NCBI GenBank assembly: GCA_963971535.1
Contig: OZ020588.1
Span: 123,667,943 to 123,731,942, forward strand
Source: Notolepis coatsorum
Lineage: Eukaryota; Chordata; Actinopteri; Aulopiformes; Paralepididae
Direction: 5' to 3'
DNA: 64,000 nucleotides
This document shows, in pieces, positions 10,917 to 22,529 of the stretch. The position numbers and the translations under genes were made by a program. A model generated the notes under the pieces. It saw only the letters and a program-made list of their open reading frames with translations. It did no database searches and was not told the DNA's origin. Each line of letters begins with the position of its first letter. Within the stretch, counting starts at the first letter, position 1.

Positions 10917-11191
10917 GGCTAAATCCACAAAGAATGGATTGCACGGAGCAAGTTGCACCCTTACTTACAATGCATTATGAATTGAAAATGTGGGACCCTG
11001 ATGTAAACAAGACGAAAGTCTTTCTCTGGTCTGCATCCCCTTAACAATTGTGTGTATTGAGCCGTACTGTATTGTACCCATTCTGCAATCTGTTAATGTA
11101 TGTAATGTTAATAACATTTTCATTCAATCAATCACTGTGCCGATTGATTGATTGATTGAATGAATGCAATCCATTCTTTGTGGATTTAGCC
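10917..11191. repeat. Fold-back insertion with 27-bp perfect inverted ends
   Basis: The 27-bp arms at 10,917-10,943 and 11,165-11,191 are exact reverse complements (core AATCCACAAAGAATGGATT). Between them is a copy of the dispersed LINE-tail repeat ending in GATT/AATC simple repeats. The insert separates two parts of the LINE endonuclease frame that should be contiguous (the GKDL part and the VCLNDG part). Confidence 0.85.
10966..11155 (+). mobile_element. LINE-tail repeat copy
   Basis: This dispersed repeat has landmarks CCTGATGTAAACAAGACGAA, GTCTGCATCCCCTTAACAA, GTACTGTATTGTACCCATTC and GCAATCTGTTAAT, followed by a short tetranucleotide tail. Other copies lie at about 7058, 19,177, 26,982 (reverse) and 62,239, and related sequence lies inside gypsy elements A and B. 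Confidence 0.8.
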
Positions 11192-11349
11192 CCAGGTCTT
11201 TTCCCTCCAAAAATGATTCTATCACCTTACCATTTGCATCATTCTTATCTCCCCATAGTGAACTATGCGCATTAAAATCTCCAACCAAACTACTTTATCT
11301 CCTAACCCATCCCACATTGCATCTAACTGTCCCAGCTCCATCTGCCTAC
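11192..11349 (-). pseudogene. LINE endonuclease, second piece (GDFN motif)
   Basis: On the minus strand this segment encodes WLGDFNAHSSLWGDKNDANG and IESFLEGKDL, the central part of the endonuclease with its catalytic Asp/Asn. It is bounded on its 5' side by the hAT target duplication (CTGCCTAC) and on its 3' side by the fold-back insert. Confidence 0.8.
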
Positions 11350-12172
11350 CAGGGGCGGGGCTAGGGGGTGGCTACCTGGGCTCCAGCCCCGGATCTATTC
11401 TGAAAAGCCCCGGATCTTATAATGCTTTACCTTAAAAAAAAAAATTACATGTTGTGAGAAACGTGCAGTACCGAAGTCCAACAGAGAGGCAGCAGCGGCT
11501 GGAAAGCAGCCTGCATACTGCATAGCCTGCCCTGCCCTGAAGAAGAAGAGTTTATTCAATTCTATTTGGAAAACCTACCTAACGTGATGGATATTAGAAC
11601 GTTTTTTTCATCAAAGCAGGCGCCACGAACTGCTGCAGACAACAACAATAACATCATCACCAATGATGAAACGGATGATGTTTCAGGTTTGTGAATCTTA
11701 TATTTGAAACTGAAAGGAAGTTGACTGCTGATTGCTGCTGCTAATGTTAGCCTTAGCTATGTTATCCATAACATTATGTTACAATAAAAACGAAATATTA
11801 CAATGTAATGTTACCTTACACGGTAAGAATCCAAACAAGCCAGACATTTGAGTAGAGCTGCTTGTATGTATTATGGGCATAACTGTCAATGTCAATGTCA
11901 ATAATTTATGGGGGGGGGTTATATTGATGTAATGTGTCTATAATTTTGCTTCTTGGAGAATGCCACATGCATTTAGTTTAGTAGTTTAGCATGTGTTTAG
12001 GAAATTCTCCTTCACATTTCTTTGTGGATTATATTGTATTATATACTTGTTTTTATATGTGTAAATAAAGAATTGTAAAGTGAATAACAGGCTGATGGTG
12101 TTTGAAAAGGAGTGATAGCTTGTAAACATGGATTCTAAGTAACCACACTAAGTATGTATGTATGTATGTATG

Positions 12173-12206
<34 letters not shown>

Positions 12207-12803
12207 TGTATGTATGTATGTATGTATGTATGTATGTATGTATGTATGTATGTATGTATGTATGTATGTATGTATGTATGTATGTATGTATGTATGTATG
12301 TATAGAACATGGCTCAAAATCTCTCCTAACTAAGATGTAATGTTAACTAAGTTACTGTAAGTTAAATGGTGATATAGGCTAAATGGTGAGCACAGTCTGC
12401 CCTGATATATATATCACATGACTAGCCTCAGCCCATCAATTATGTCGTTTTATACAAATATAAATTATGGTGAATGACGTGTGTGTGTGTTTACTGTATT
12501 TTGTAATACAGGTCAGCTGCTGCTAACCAATACAGCTGCATCCGCCTGTCCACCAACAAAAGATGTTTCAGGTTTGTGAATCTACAGGTGTCATTTTCTT
12601 TTATATTTGAGAGTATGGTTCTAGACCAGCTCTATATGAAAAGTGTCATGAGATAACCTTTGTTGTGAATTTGAGATATATAAATACATTTGGATACATT
12701 TTACTCTAGTGCCTTTGTATGCTTTAGGGTGGTGGTTACGCTAAAGGTAACGCACCTGTCCGGGCTAAGCCCCGGATCTCCTACAATCCTACATCCGCCC
12801 CTG
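11350..12803 (+). mobile_element. hAT element, non-autonomous, with perfect 8-bp target duplication
   Basis: The ends are CAGGGGCGG (11,350) and CCGCCCCTG (12,795-12,803). The 8-bp duplication CTGCCTAC is present at 11,342-11,349 and 12,804-12,811. Inside, a short plus-strand frame at 11,586 begins MDIRTFFSSKQAP, like the start of hAT transposases, and ends after ~35 residues. The rest of the transposase is absent, so this is an internally deleted copy. The block GATGTTTCAGGTTTGTGAAT occurs twice (11,678 and 12,562), which suggests the deletion or duplication used it. A TATG microsatellite (12,147-12,303) lies inside. Confidence 0.92.
12147..12303. repeat. (TATG)n microsatellite
   Basis: About 157 bp of TATG with one TATA interruption. 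Its left flank (about 12,070-12,146) is the reverse complement of sequence beside the CATA tract at 8,280. Confidence 0.97.
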
Positions 12804-12811
12804 CTGCCTAC

Positions 12812-13125
12812 ATGGATTATAAAAGTTAATAATTTGAATACTGCCCTCTGTAGCCCAAACTTCAATACTAATGTACTCCAACTCCCTACCTATTCTCACT
12901 TCCCTATATTGCAACCCTCTCTTTATAAAGGTCACACCCTTTTCCATTACCCCCCTCCCTATCGCTCCTAACACTAACATATCCTTTTATTACAAAGTCT
13001 AATGTGCTCTTAAACCAGGATTCCTGGATGCAAATCACATCTGTTTTGATATTTAGACCTTGAATAAACCCTTTAAGCTCCTGACCATTTGCAATTAGGC
13101 TTCTTGCATTCCATTGCAAAACCAC
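12812..13125 (-). pseudogene. LINE ORF2 start, endonuclease first piece
   Basis: The minus strand encodes VLQWNARSL (catalytic Asn), DVICIQESWF (catalytic Glu) and GYVSVRSDREGG. After a frameshift near 12,960 it continues as ISIEVWATEGSIQIINFYNP. It begins just past the ORF1 stop and overlaps it slightly. There is no ATG at the expected start, only GTG, so either the start has decayed or ORF2 is translated by reinitiation. Confidence 0.82.
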
Positions 13126-13694
13126 TAGGGTTGACTTGGACCTATCAATGATGGCAGAGAGGTAGACTCCGGAGCTTTGCCCATTCTATTGAGGTCATTA
13201 TTGATCTTTTCCCAAGACAGGTTACTCATATTTAGGAATTTACCAGCAGCTTTCACAATGATTTTGATTTTCTCAGTTCTATTCTTAGCCTGCTCAGCGC
13301 AATTGATTACATACGCTATAAAAAGCACCAACTTCTCCGGGTTAATCACCACTTGATCCACCAGCCGCTCTGAATGAATCACTTCTTGCCCCCGTTGGTT
13401 GCCCAGCTTACTGCTTTCCTTTTTATTCTCTAGATCCACTACTTGCACAGCCTCAGCATATGTCATGTTTTTAGCTGCTCTCACCTGTTGCACTACCACC
13501 GCCTTTTTACTGACCGGACAGCCACCATAGCCAGCTGTATGGTCCCCACCACAATTACAGCATTTCCTCACTGCACCCTCTCCACATTGTCCATATTCAT
13601 GGTCCCCCCCACACTTTCCACATATCTGTCTACCTTTACATACTGCGGCCACACGGCCAAACCTCTGACAATTTGAAGCATCTACACAGTACAT
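13125..13694 (-). pseudogene. LINE ORF1 C-terminal part with zinc knuckles
   Basis: The frame encodes two CCHC-type motifs (CGKCGGDHEYGQC and CCNCGGDHTAGYGGC), a conserved CQRFG just before them, and a basic tail. This is typical of the nucleic-acid-binding ORF1 protein of I/Nimb LINEs, which packages the element RNA. The natural N-terminus is missing: homology stops at about 13,697, so the first Met is only the first one left after 5' truncation. The stop (13,125-13,127) lies next to the ORF2 start. Confidence 0.75.
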
Positions 13695-13799
13695 TTCGCA
13701 GAGTAAATTTTACTCAAACTGAGTCCATTTGAGCCCAAGTTGGTAAAGTCCCAACTTTACCAACAGCCTTCCATACTGGCGGACTCAGCGGGGGGGGGG

Positions 13800-14435
13800 G
13801 CTCCCCCACGGTTGAAAAACGCGCCTAAAGTGCCCTTTTGAGTGGTGAAAAATGAGAGGGTGTGCCCTATTGGTGCTTTTCCAATGGTCTAAACTTGACC
13901 ATGTGCCCCACGGTTAAATAATGTCATGCAAAAGTGCCCTTTTGAGTGGAAAAGATTAGAGGATGTGCCCTATTGGTGCCCCTCTAATGGTTAAAAGTTA
14001 CCATGTGCCCCCACAGTTGAAAACATTGCGCTAAAGTGCCCTTTTGAGTGGTGAAAATGAGAGGACATGCCCCTCCAATGGTTAAACTTGACCATGTGCC
14101 CCCAAAATTGAAAACATTGCGCTACACCTAAAGTAGCCTTTTGAGTGGCAAAAATTAGAGGACGTGCCGATTGGTGCCCTTCCAATGGTCTAAACTTGAC
14201 CATGTGCCCCCACAGTTGAAAAACAACACGCAAAAGTGCCCTTTTGAGTGAAAAATCTAGAGGATGTGCCCCTCCAATGGTCTAAATCTGACCATGTGCC
14301 CCCACAGTTGAAAACATCACGCTAAAATGCCCTTTTGAGTGGCGAAAATTAGAGGACGTGCCCATTGGTGCCCTTCCAATGGTCTAAACTTGACCATGTG
14401 CTCCGACGGTTAAATAATGTCACACAAAAGTGTAA
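13800..14435. repeat. ~100-bp tandem repeat, about six copies
   Basis: The marker CCTTTTGAGTG recurs at spacings of about 93-104 bp (near 13,833, 13,935, 14,039, 14,138, 14,238 and 14,331). Each copy also carries CTTGACCATGTGCC and AGAGGA(C/T)GTGCC blocks. The copies are diverged. A GGGGGG run lies just before the array. The open frames here are not credible genes. Confidence 0.9.
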
Positions 14436-14759
14436 GCAGCTACAACTCTGAACAGCCCCATCACTACAATATTCCATCCATTTAAGTCTTCAGTTTTAGA
14501 CACACCCCCTCTTGAATGTTCAGATGCCAGAGGGCTTAATGCAGTCTGAGCTGTACCCCTGCATCCTACTGCTCTGTGTGAGGTAGGTAATACATCAAGC
14601 TTTCTTTGAAGTTGCAAAGATTGAGTTTGTTTTACCAATTATGCATTACTAAATACTAATGTATGTACACTGCAAGTGATTTTATTGATGGCAGTATGTT
14701 TTAGCCTAGGCTACTGTAGGCTAGCTGTATTACTACTGTAGCTAGCTAACTAAACAGGT
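14436..14759. other. Gap, nothing recognised
   Basis: A TAGGCTACTGTAGGCTAGC-like run lies at 14,706-14,750. I recognise no gene. Confidence 0.4.
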
Positions 14760-15533
14760 CATAATAATAATAGCTTCATTTTATACAGCGCCTTTCAAAA
14801 GACCCAAGGTCGCTTTACATAGGGGAAAAAAATTACAAAAGTAACAAACATAGTGGACAGACACAGCATACAAAGTGAAAAATTAGTGGTTAAAGGCCAA
14901 GTTGAAGTTGGGTTTTGAGCAGTTTTTTGAATGAGTCCAGAGTTTGGGCGTTGCAGAGTTCTGCAGGGAGGGAGTTCCAGAGGGTGGGAGCTGCCACACT
15001 GAAAGCTGTCCCCGAAGGTCCGCAGTCTGGTTCGGGGGAAGGAGAGCTGACCAGTGTCCGTGGATCGCAGGGACCGTGACTGAGTGTAGGGGTGGAGGAG
15101 GTCAATGAGGTACTGAGGTGCCAGAGCGTGGAGGGATTTGTAGGTGAGCAGGAGGGTTTTGTAGGTGATGCAGGATTTGATGGGGAGCCAGTGGAGGTGG
15201 ATGAGGGTGGGGGTGATGTGCTGCCAGAGTTTGGTGCGGGTTAGAACCCTGGCAGCTGAATTTTGAACATACTGGAGTCTGTTTTGCTTGGGACCCCGGA
15301 CAGGACCCCGGACAGGACCACGTTGCAGTAGTCCAGGCGGGAGGTGACGAAGGCATGGATGAGGGTCTCAGCTGTGGAGTCGGAAAGTGATGGTCGGAGT
15401 CTAGAGATATTTCTGAGATGGAAGAAGGCAGATTTGGTGACGGAACTGACATGGGCTTGGTAGGAAAGGGTGGGGTCCAGGATAACGCCCAGGTTGCGGA
15501 CCTTTGGGGATGGGCAGATGGAGGTACCTTGCT
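14760..15533 (-). pseudogene. L2-type LINE 3' end (reverse transcriptase C-terminus and 3' UTR)
   Basis: Minus-strand frames encode [49 protein letters not shown] and, after frameshifts, FSVAAPTLWNSLPAEL with SFKKLLKTQL. This is the conserved C-terminal region of L2/CR1 ORF2. The 3' UTR follows (CCTTGGGTCTTTTGAAAGGC, ending in ATTATTATTATG), which is the short repeated tail these LINEs use for priming. A small duplication (ACAGGACCCCGG at 15,300) breaks the frame after VVLSG. The 5' truncation near 15,533 is typical of incomplete reverse transcription. Confidence 0.88.
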
Positions 15534-17774
15534 TAGCTGATTCTATGCTAACCTGTGTTCTCAATTTAGAAATATAGTGTACAAATAATTTTAGGACTAT
15601 TTGCACAAAATATACCCATAGCACTTTAAAGTTCAGTGTGAATTGCTTTTTAAAGCTAACTTAACAAGAGTGGTAGTGCATGATTCTTATCAGAAAACAC
15701 CCCGAGCCAGCACTATGTACGCGTCGAGACCCAAACACATCAATGGATAGTCTAACCAGACACCAGACATTGGTCCTTCAAGTCGCCTGAGAGAACGACA
15801 AGGAGTTGTCGTGCTTCATAATCTTTACTCTTTTTATTATTAAAAAGAAAGAAACACCGACTGACATGAATCCCACGTGACGCGGCAGAGGGTAAATTTT
15901 TTTTACATTCTTACATCCCGCCACCCTCACCACAGAGAGGAGACGGGAATCCTCAGAGAGACTTCCCATGCGAGCTGTATAGATTGAAAATAATTGAATC
16001 GAATACACACACAATAGAGCAGAACACCTTTTTGAAGTTCTACTCACCTTGACAATCTGAGGAGGCTCCCTCACTGGGAAGGAGAGTCCGAACTCACAGA
16101 AGGCACTTCTCCCTGAGGAGGAGCTTCGTGAGGAGGAGCTCTGACAACTCCCTGAAACAGATCCATAACATGGACCTGAACAACTCACGGAAGTCTTACC
16201 AATAGAGACGCGCTCAGTGACGTCTCTATGGCGGGGACATTTCTGCGGTGCACATGCCCAATTTTTCAGGGCGTGGGACCAGGAAACCCCCCCCCCCCCC
16301 ACCCTGTAACGTGCCGAACAGCAACGTGACAGAAACCTTGAAGGACAGGGGGTTTTAACCCCTGACCAATCAGAAAAGGGGAGGAAAGGATTACCAGTTC
16401 ACCCCTTTACGACCCCTCACCCCTGATACGATGTAATGACAAAGTAGAGCATGACACAGTCATAGCATGCTACATGAAGCATCTAGCAGCTTCACATAGC
16501 TCATGTGCTAACCTGCTATCTGAGTTTTACTAAGGAAAAACACAGAACAGAGAGGGCCCCTTTAAGAGCCCCGGTCTAGACTTACACATGTGCTTCTGTG
16601 GGCCAAACCTAACCCAGGTGTAGATCACAACGACATACAGTAGAAGCCCTTAGAAGTCAGGCATTTACTGCTACTCTGCCACTACTTCACCACTCTGATT
16701 TTGTGACTCCTATTGTTCTGGACCGGGCCAGATTTCACACCTCCACGGCTGGGGAGATTTTCATCTTAAGTTTTTATTCGTCCCAAATGTCCCAGCCCCA
16801 TCCGATTTCTTAGATTTTTTCACTGTTTATTTATCATGCATTGCAACACTAATATATGGTCAGTACGCCAAGTCAGACTGCCCATATAAAAATTATCTTG
16901 GGGGTCTGAGGGCAGTAGCCCCCGACCCCCTCCCTGGGGAAGCACTTAAATTAAGTACCAGCCCCCGAAAATTAACACCTGAGTGAGTTCTAAAGTGACA
17001 TTGGAGTGGTAGATGAGTGGCAGTGGGGACGTGATTCTCGAGGGCTTCTACTGTACACAACCCTTCATCACAACAAAAATGGCAAAAGTACACTCTTACT
17101 ACAGAGGAACGCCGTTTTTCATAACGAGAGAAGACACAAGTCCTCGATTATGTAATGGCCACAGACCTTGCTAAGCACACATGATAAGTGACCAAACAAC
17201 CTTTTCTTTAGGAAAAAATAGTTTCTCAAGCGGAAGCACAACCCCAGCAACTTAAGCTGAGGGTTACATCGTATCCCCACAAACTTAGTGACACAATATA
17301 TTGTAACCAAACATGTCTGAGAGGAGGGGGGGGGAGCCCCAGGGAACCGGGGGGTCACCCCTCCTATCTTACCCTTGATACGACCAAGTTGAACAGGTAC
17401 CCCTGTTAATATGTGAACATGCTGTTCATTGTCATCACAGGCTGAGAAAAGATTCATTCCTCAATCACATGTCACTAAGCATAGCTTCACAGGTTTAACT
17501 AACCCTCTTAGTTGTGAGTTCACCCACGGTACAACGTTACATGAACACACATGTTCTCATCACAACCAACCAGTTCATTTTTACACATGTAAAAAACAAC
17601 GCCGATTTACTATGGAGAGAGAAGCTATACCAGTGACAAGACAATTCACACACAACACGCATTGTATCCTCAATGTATTGCAGCAACACGTGTTTTGGAA
17701 CATCGTTATTACAAAACATTTAGAAGGGAAGAAAAGAAGAAGTGTTTAAAGTCCGGTCAGGACTCTTACCTTCA
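15534..17774. other. Long stretch without recognisable gene
   Basis: No frame here has a recognisable domain. The longest (15,778-16,302, minus, 174 residues) has biased Ser/Arg composition and no homologue I can name. GC-rich and AT-rich patches alternate, and C-tracts occur at about 16,286 and 17,323. It may be host intergenic sequence or old repeats. Confidence 0.4.
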
Positions 17775-17900
17775 CCCTGAGCGCAGGCCGAGAGAACTGC
17801 AACACCAGTTAACGGGACACCGAGTCGAACCCAGCATCTCCTGCGTTGGTGACGAGGGTATGTCCGCTACGCCACCCAGCCGCCGTTCTCCATGTTGTCG
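17775..17900 (-). mobile_element. tRNA-derived SINE head
   Basis: The minus strand carries GGGTGGCGTAGCGG, a good A-box for polymerase III, and GGGTTCGACTC, a good B-box, about 45 bp apart as in a tRNA. It does not fold into a clean tRNA, so a SINE head is more likely than a tRNA gene. Its body was not traced. Confidence 0.6.
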
Positions 17901-19816
17901 AAGTCCTCGCTGGCACTGGCACCCGGGTGTAGGGTCGACTAACATCCTCTGTCAAAGATGACGTCGTAGTCAGAGTGTTTAAGGCATGTTATAGTCACAG
18001 TAACGTTTCAACAGTGTAGCATTAAGCTAACAGCCGTCCGACTGATAGCAACAAGCTAACGTTTACTAGCCTAGTAAACACAACGAGCTAGCGCCGCAGC
18101 TAACAGCAGTAACACAGTAGGCCACAAACTAGCACGCCAGCTAAGCAGCTATCACCTGAACTGTACACAATGACATAACAAGCCACACTTCAGACAGGCC
18201 GCTGTCCAAGTCCCTCCCCATCCTAAGAGGGAAGAGAAAAAGAAATATCAAACACAGTTTTCAACTGTGATTTACCAGACATACAGCGGAGCAGGCACAA
18301 TTCCCATCCGGGCTACAGCCGACTTGAGCATGGAACTCCTGATAATGAAGATCCATGCCCACTTTTCCTCATGCTCTAGGGTGTACTTCCACATTCATGT
18401 GAAATATGGGGCCTGCACGGGACAGAGAAGCATCCGCTCGTCCAGAGAATCCCGGGTTTTAACCAGGTCTCGGTCGCGGCCCACTAGGTTGACCATCATG
18501 GGCGTCAGACCAAGATCCTCCGTCCGCCGCTTAAGAAGCCAAGCAGAGGACCCCAGTCCGGGGTCGGCTTTCGTAAAATTGTCAGCTAACCCCCATAGCG
18601 TTAACAGACAACTAGCGCTCGCAAGCAAAACAGTACTCACCCAACAAGGAAGCAACCCAGTTTCTCACAACAGCCGGTGCTCCCACAGTCCAGCTGTATG
18701 ACCGGAGGGTCAATACCCATCCAGCCGCAGCAAGGAGGACTGCAGTTGGGGAGTATATCAGCGGCGCGAGCCCCTAATACGAAAAAGCCGGTGGAAGTCA
18801 GAATGATCATCATCTTCCAGACACTCCAGTGACGAAGACAATATCGCAGTATTTTCTCGAAAATAGTGAGAGAGAAAATAAAGATATAATGTCAACGTAT
18901 CTTCCCGTTCTTCTGTTTTCCTCTCAACTTTCTTCTCGTCAAGTGGGGTATATACCAGGCACTTCCTTGTGGTGAAAGTGAAGAAGGAGGCGAGTAGGTG
19001 ACCACACACCTGCTTATGAAGGTAAGCGGATAGGGGTGTGGCCAGACGGATGTCGGTATGTAAAGGTACATTGTGGATTTTTTATTCAGTGCTGTGCACG
19101 AAGTGAGGTTAGTGGAGAATGACGCTGAGCGGAAGCCAGTATGAAATAGAACTGGGTGCTGTTGATCTTACCTGTTGTTAACAATTGTGTGTATTGAGCT
19201 GTACTGTATTGTACCCATTCTGCAATCTGTTAATACAATTTTCAATCAATCAATCAATCAGTCTTCTTTTAGACTCTGGCATTTAAACTTTCACAAACTG
19301 ACTGACATCTGTCCAACTTGTGTTGTGATGTAAAACATGGTCAATTATGAATAAAACCAAGTTTATGGGCATGCTTTAATTTTGTATTTAATAATGAAAT
19401 AATTGAATGCAATTAATATCAGCTTAAATAAGCACACATATAATGATTTTTTGAATTTATATTAAATTGACAAACTACGGTATCTAGGAATGTACATAGA
19501 TTGAGGTAAATTATTACCTGCAGCTCCTTGGTGGCTGATGGCTGTCAACATCATAATTGCACAACCTACTAAATGCATGGTGAGGCATCTTTGAGGGGCG
19601 GAGACATGGCCATTGCTCCTGATATTTTGCAAGGAACTTCTGTGGCCAATACTAACTTCTTTTTAGTAACGTTAACGGTGCTCTCTCTCTCCCTGTCTGT
19701 ATCCTCGTCGTCATCGGACATCATGATGACTATCTCACCTGCAAGGCTGGTCGGGTGACTGGCTGCAATAATAGGAATTATTTGCTACATTAGCATCAGT
19801 TTATCAGACTGTAGCC
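17901..19816. other. No gene recognised; one LINE-tail copy
   Basis: AGCTAAC/GCTAGC words are frequent at 18,000-18,160. A LINE-tail copy lies at 19,177-19,262 (TTAACAATTGTGTGTATTGA, ending in repeated CAAT). The frames at 18,267-18,701 and 18,758-19,009 show no recognisable domain. Confidence 0.45.
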
Positions 19817-19820
19817 TTAA

Positions 19821-20690
19821 CACGTTGAGTGCCAGCCACGAGAAATCTTGTTAGTTCATGCCATGCGTTGAGTGCCAAGAACGAGAAATCTCGTAATTTT
19901 TTTAATTATCGATTTCCATTCATTTTTCATCAATCTAGCCTCACGTTACCAGTGGGGATCTGTCTGAGCTTGAACAGGGAAAATGCCGCCCCCTATCGTC
20001 TCTCCGGATGGTATTGCACCCATTGGATTGGACTGAATGAAATGGATGGGAAAAAAAGAGTCCGGAATCCACATTTTACTTGTCAGGCATGTAACCGGAG
20101 ACGATCCCATTCATTGCCGAGCCGCAGAACAGCGTGGAATATGTGTTTCCAGTACCCAGCGTTGGATCAATAAACGCGATCGATATTTTTTTAATGGCGA
20201 TCAGGAATTGGAATAATCTTTTTGGAGAACATCTGATCTGAGGTAAGGAATCTATTTTACCAGTCTTGGGATAATCAGAGTTTTTTTCACCTATATCTCA
20301 GCGTGTGTGTGTGGCTGTGAGTGTGTGTGTGCTGATCAGGAAATAAGAGAATCGATTTTTCAGCCCGCTTCTCTAGCGTCCATAAGTACACATATACTAT
20401 CGATAATCTAGCGTTTATTTGAAAACTATTCATAAATAGGCCGAAAAATGACAACGTGTTTCCCAGTAAAGCGCGATTCCTGCAGATTTTTTTTTTTTTG
20501 AAGTTTAAAAAAACAAGCGTTTTTTAAAATGGTATAAAACGGAAATTAACCGATTAAAAAACAATCCGTTTCGACAATGATGACTGCAAACAAATCATTG
20601 ATAAGCGACGGGCGTATTAGACACATAGCCATAATCTAAGATATCGTTTATGCGTTCGCAAATGTGACAGCTCTTCCAAAGCCGGATCAA
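19821..20690 (+). mobile_element. piggyBac-like element, left part
   Basis: It begins at a TTAA (19,817-19,820) with CACGTTGAGTGCCA. A second copy of GTTGAGTGCCA follows about 48 bp in, near an ACGAGAAATCTCGT palindrome. Internal blocks shared with 25,876-26,780 include CCTATCGTCTC, GATCAGGAATTGGAATA and GCGACGGGC. No transposase is left. The matching right terminus may be the one at 24,018. Confidence 0.7.
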
Positions 20691-21360
20691 TTGCCTCCTT
20701 TTCAACTTATTCAGTCTGTGACATGGACTGAAATGGGTCAGTCAGAACCAAACTAATACGAACAGTCTCAACATCCGCGCCCTGGGTAGCCCCCTGCGCA
20801 TCACATGTTGCTGTCATTGCCTGTGTCACTGCACAGGCTGGATGCTCAATGACAACATCTGATATGTCGTCTAACATAGGAGTAGGAGAGTCTTGTTAGT
20901 CTGGAATAGGAGAGTCTTGGGTGACTACACTTGGGAGAGGCCCCTCGGCCCACACCCCGGCAAGATGGTTACCCAGTATGATGTCCACACCATCAACAGG
21001 CAACTCAGCACGCACACCTCTTTGCACATCACCACTTCCCAAACCTGAAATGAGAGAAATGTTACATACAGGAACATGGAACACAGACAATGTTGGACGA
21101 GGGGGGGGGGGAAAGTCTATCTCCCTATGCTGGAGATCTAATTTGGCAAGCTCAGCCTTTTGCTTAATCTCCTCCAAAGCAAACTCTTGTCTGTGCTTTG
21201 CCTCTTCTAAAGCCAACTCTCGTCTGTGCCTTGCCTCTTGTAAAGCCAACTGTTATCTCTGCTTTGCCTCTTCTAAAGCCAACTCTTGTCTGAGCAAAGC
21301 CAACTGTCGTTTCAGAAGATCTCTGTTGCTCAAAACTGAGTGCCATAGTGCACTATTGGC
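20690..21360 (-). pseudogene. Ty3/gypsy gag-protease fragment
   Basis: The minus strand encodes a Glu/Lys/Gln-rich coiled-coil (LEEAKHRQEFALEEIKQKAE) and then VDIILGNHLAG, which matches the end of a gypsy retropepsin (compare ILGNDLAGG in element A). A further minus-strand segment at 20,700-20,880 reads like the linker that follows the protease (EHPACAVTQAM). The 21-24-bp coding repeats at 21,160-21,300 (AAAGCCAACTCTTGTCTG type) generate the helical repeats. Reverse transcriptase and integrase are not seen. It resembles the gag N-terminal half of the elements at 41.7-43.8 kb but is clearly a different family. Confidence 0.65.
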
Positions 21361-22500
21361 TAAACAAAGTGTGCCACACTCACAAACAAAGTGCCATATA
21401 TCACAGTTGGCCTACAAACAAACAAAACCTATGCTGGGACAATGAAGCGTGAATACCAAGAAACAAAACAGTCTGATCCAATGAAACCTCCCCACCCTGA
21501 CTAACTACCGAACCTAACTAACTAATTACCTCAAACCCTAATCTTTGTGCTACTACATGCAGGGGGTACTTATGCACTTGGAACTCTCTGGGCAGAATAA
21601 GTACCTGTTATACAGCCACTCCTCTGTGCCAGAGACGTGCTCCTGAGAGGACACAAGCGCCAACACAAGTGCCTGTCTCTACCCACGTTTGTAGCCGCCT
21701 AAAGGTCACACCAAGACAAGTCCCCCTATTGGGAACCTGCCATCTTTGCCTACCTGGGGATCAATGGTTCCCAAAACATAGACCGTCATTAAGGTATCAA
21801 ACACCAAAGCCTCAACACAAGCAATAACAAACAAATTAACAAATCTCTATATCACAAGAAATCTTCACAAAAACAAATTGCTACCTTCCCCAAATCCCAA
21901 ACAATCAAACACCCCAAGAACAAAGACCAAATCACATGTGCTTACTCCCTAACACTGGCATACAAATAATTAGGCCACAAACAAATTCTAGCCAACAAGC
22001 TACAAATACTAGCTCTAAACCTCAGGTCACAGACACCAGTCCAATTAAGTAGCCTAATTACTTTTTCAAATGAGCCCTTCTGTACTCAGACAGAGCCCAA
22101 ACAAATTGTCCCAACAGGAACTCCAATACAAATGCCAGTCAAACTCCAAATGCTAGCAAAATCACCAAACACAAATACCAATTTAACCACACTAGGCCAA
22201 ATTACAAACAAAGTCAATGTCTAATTACCACAAAAGGTCCTCCAAATAGCACAAGCCCCATATATGACAAACGAGGTTAACCCAATTACCCTCACCTGTG
22301 CAGTGCGGAGAGCTGCCTGCAGCACCATTATATCTGTTCCCCTGTCTAATCCCTTCTGTCTGCTTTTCCCATCTCCCAGGACAGGTTGTATCAACACTCA
22401 ACTGGGAATCCTTTGACAATTCTGATACCCACAGTCTGACGTGAATACTACTGGTTGTAGTCACCGCCCACAATTCGCTCAACAACAGAGTGAAATTACT
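21361..22500. other. Probable 5' region or LTR remnant of the gypsy fragment
   Basis: AC-rich sequence with repeated words such as CACAAACAAA and CCAAATGC and no coding frame. It lies where the leader and LTR of the minus-strand gypsy fragment would be, but I could not find a paired LTR, so this is inference. Confidence 0.35.
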
Positions 22501-22529
22501 TCCTCAAACAGAGGGTGCGACAGACAGCA

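Larger units (their letters stand above)
10692..13697 (-). mobile_element. I/Nimb-type LINE, 5' and 3' truncated, with two insertions
   Basis: On the minus strand a zinc-knuckle ORF1 C-terminus (13,694-13,125) is followed by an ORF2 endonuclease in pieces: 13,125-12,812, then 11,341-11,192, then 10,916-10,692. The breaks are a hAT element with an 8-bp duplication and a fold-back insertion. The reverse transcriptase is missing, because coding sequence ends at the hAT remnant at 10,691. The 5' edge is near 13,697. Confidence 0.8.

Noticed and set aside
12053..12340. Tyr/Ile/His repeat frames
   Set aside because: TATG microsatellite inside a hAT element.
15778..16302. 174-residue frame as a host gene
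   Set aside because: No recognisable domain, low-complexity serine run, and no splice or promoter context I can defend.
17775..17900. Functional tRNA gene
   Set aside because: A- and B-boxes are present, but the cloverleaf does not pair well and the sequence runs on like a SINE head.
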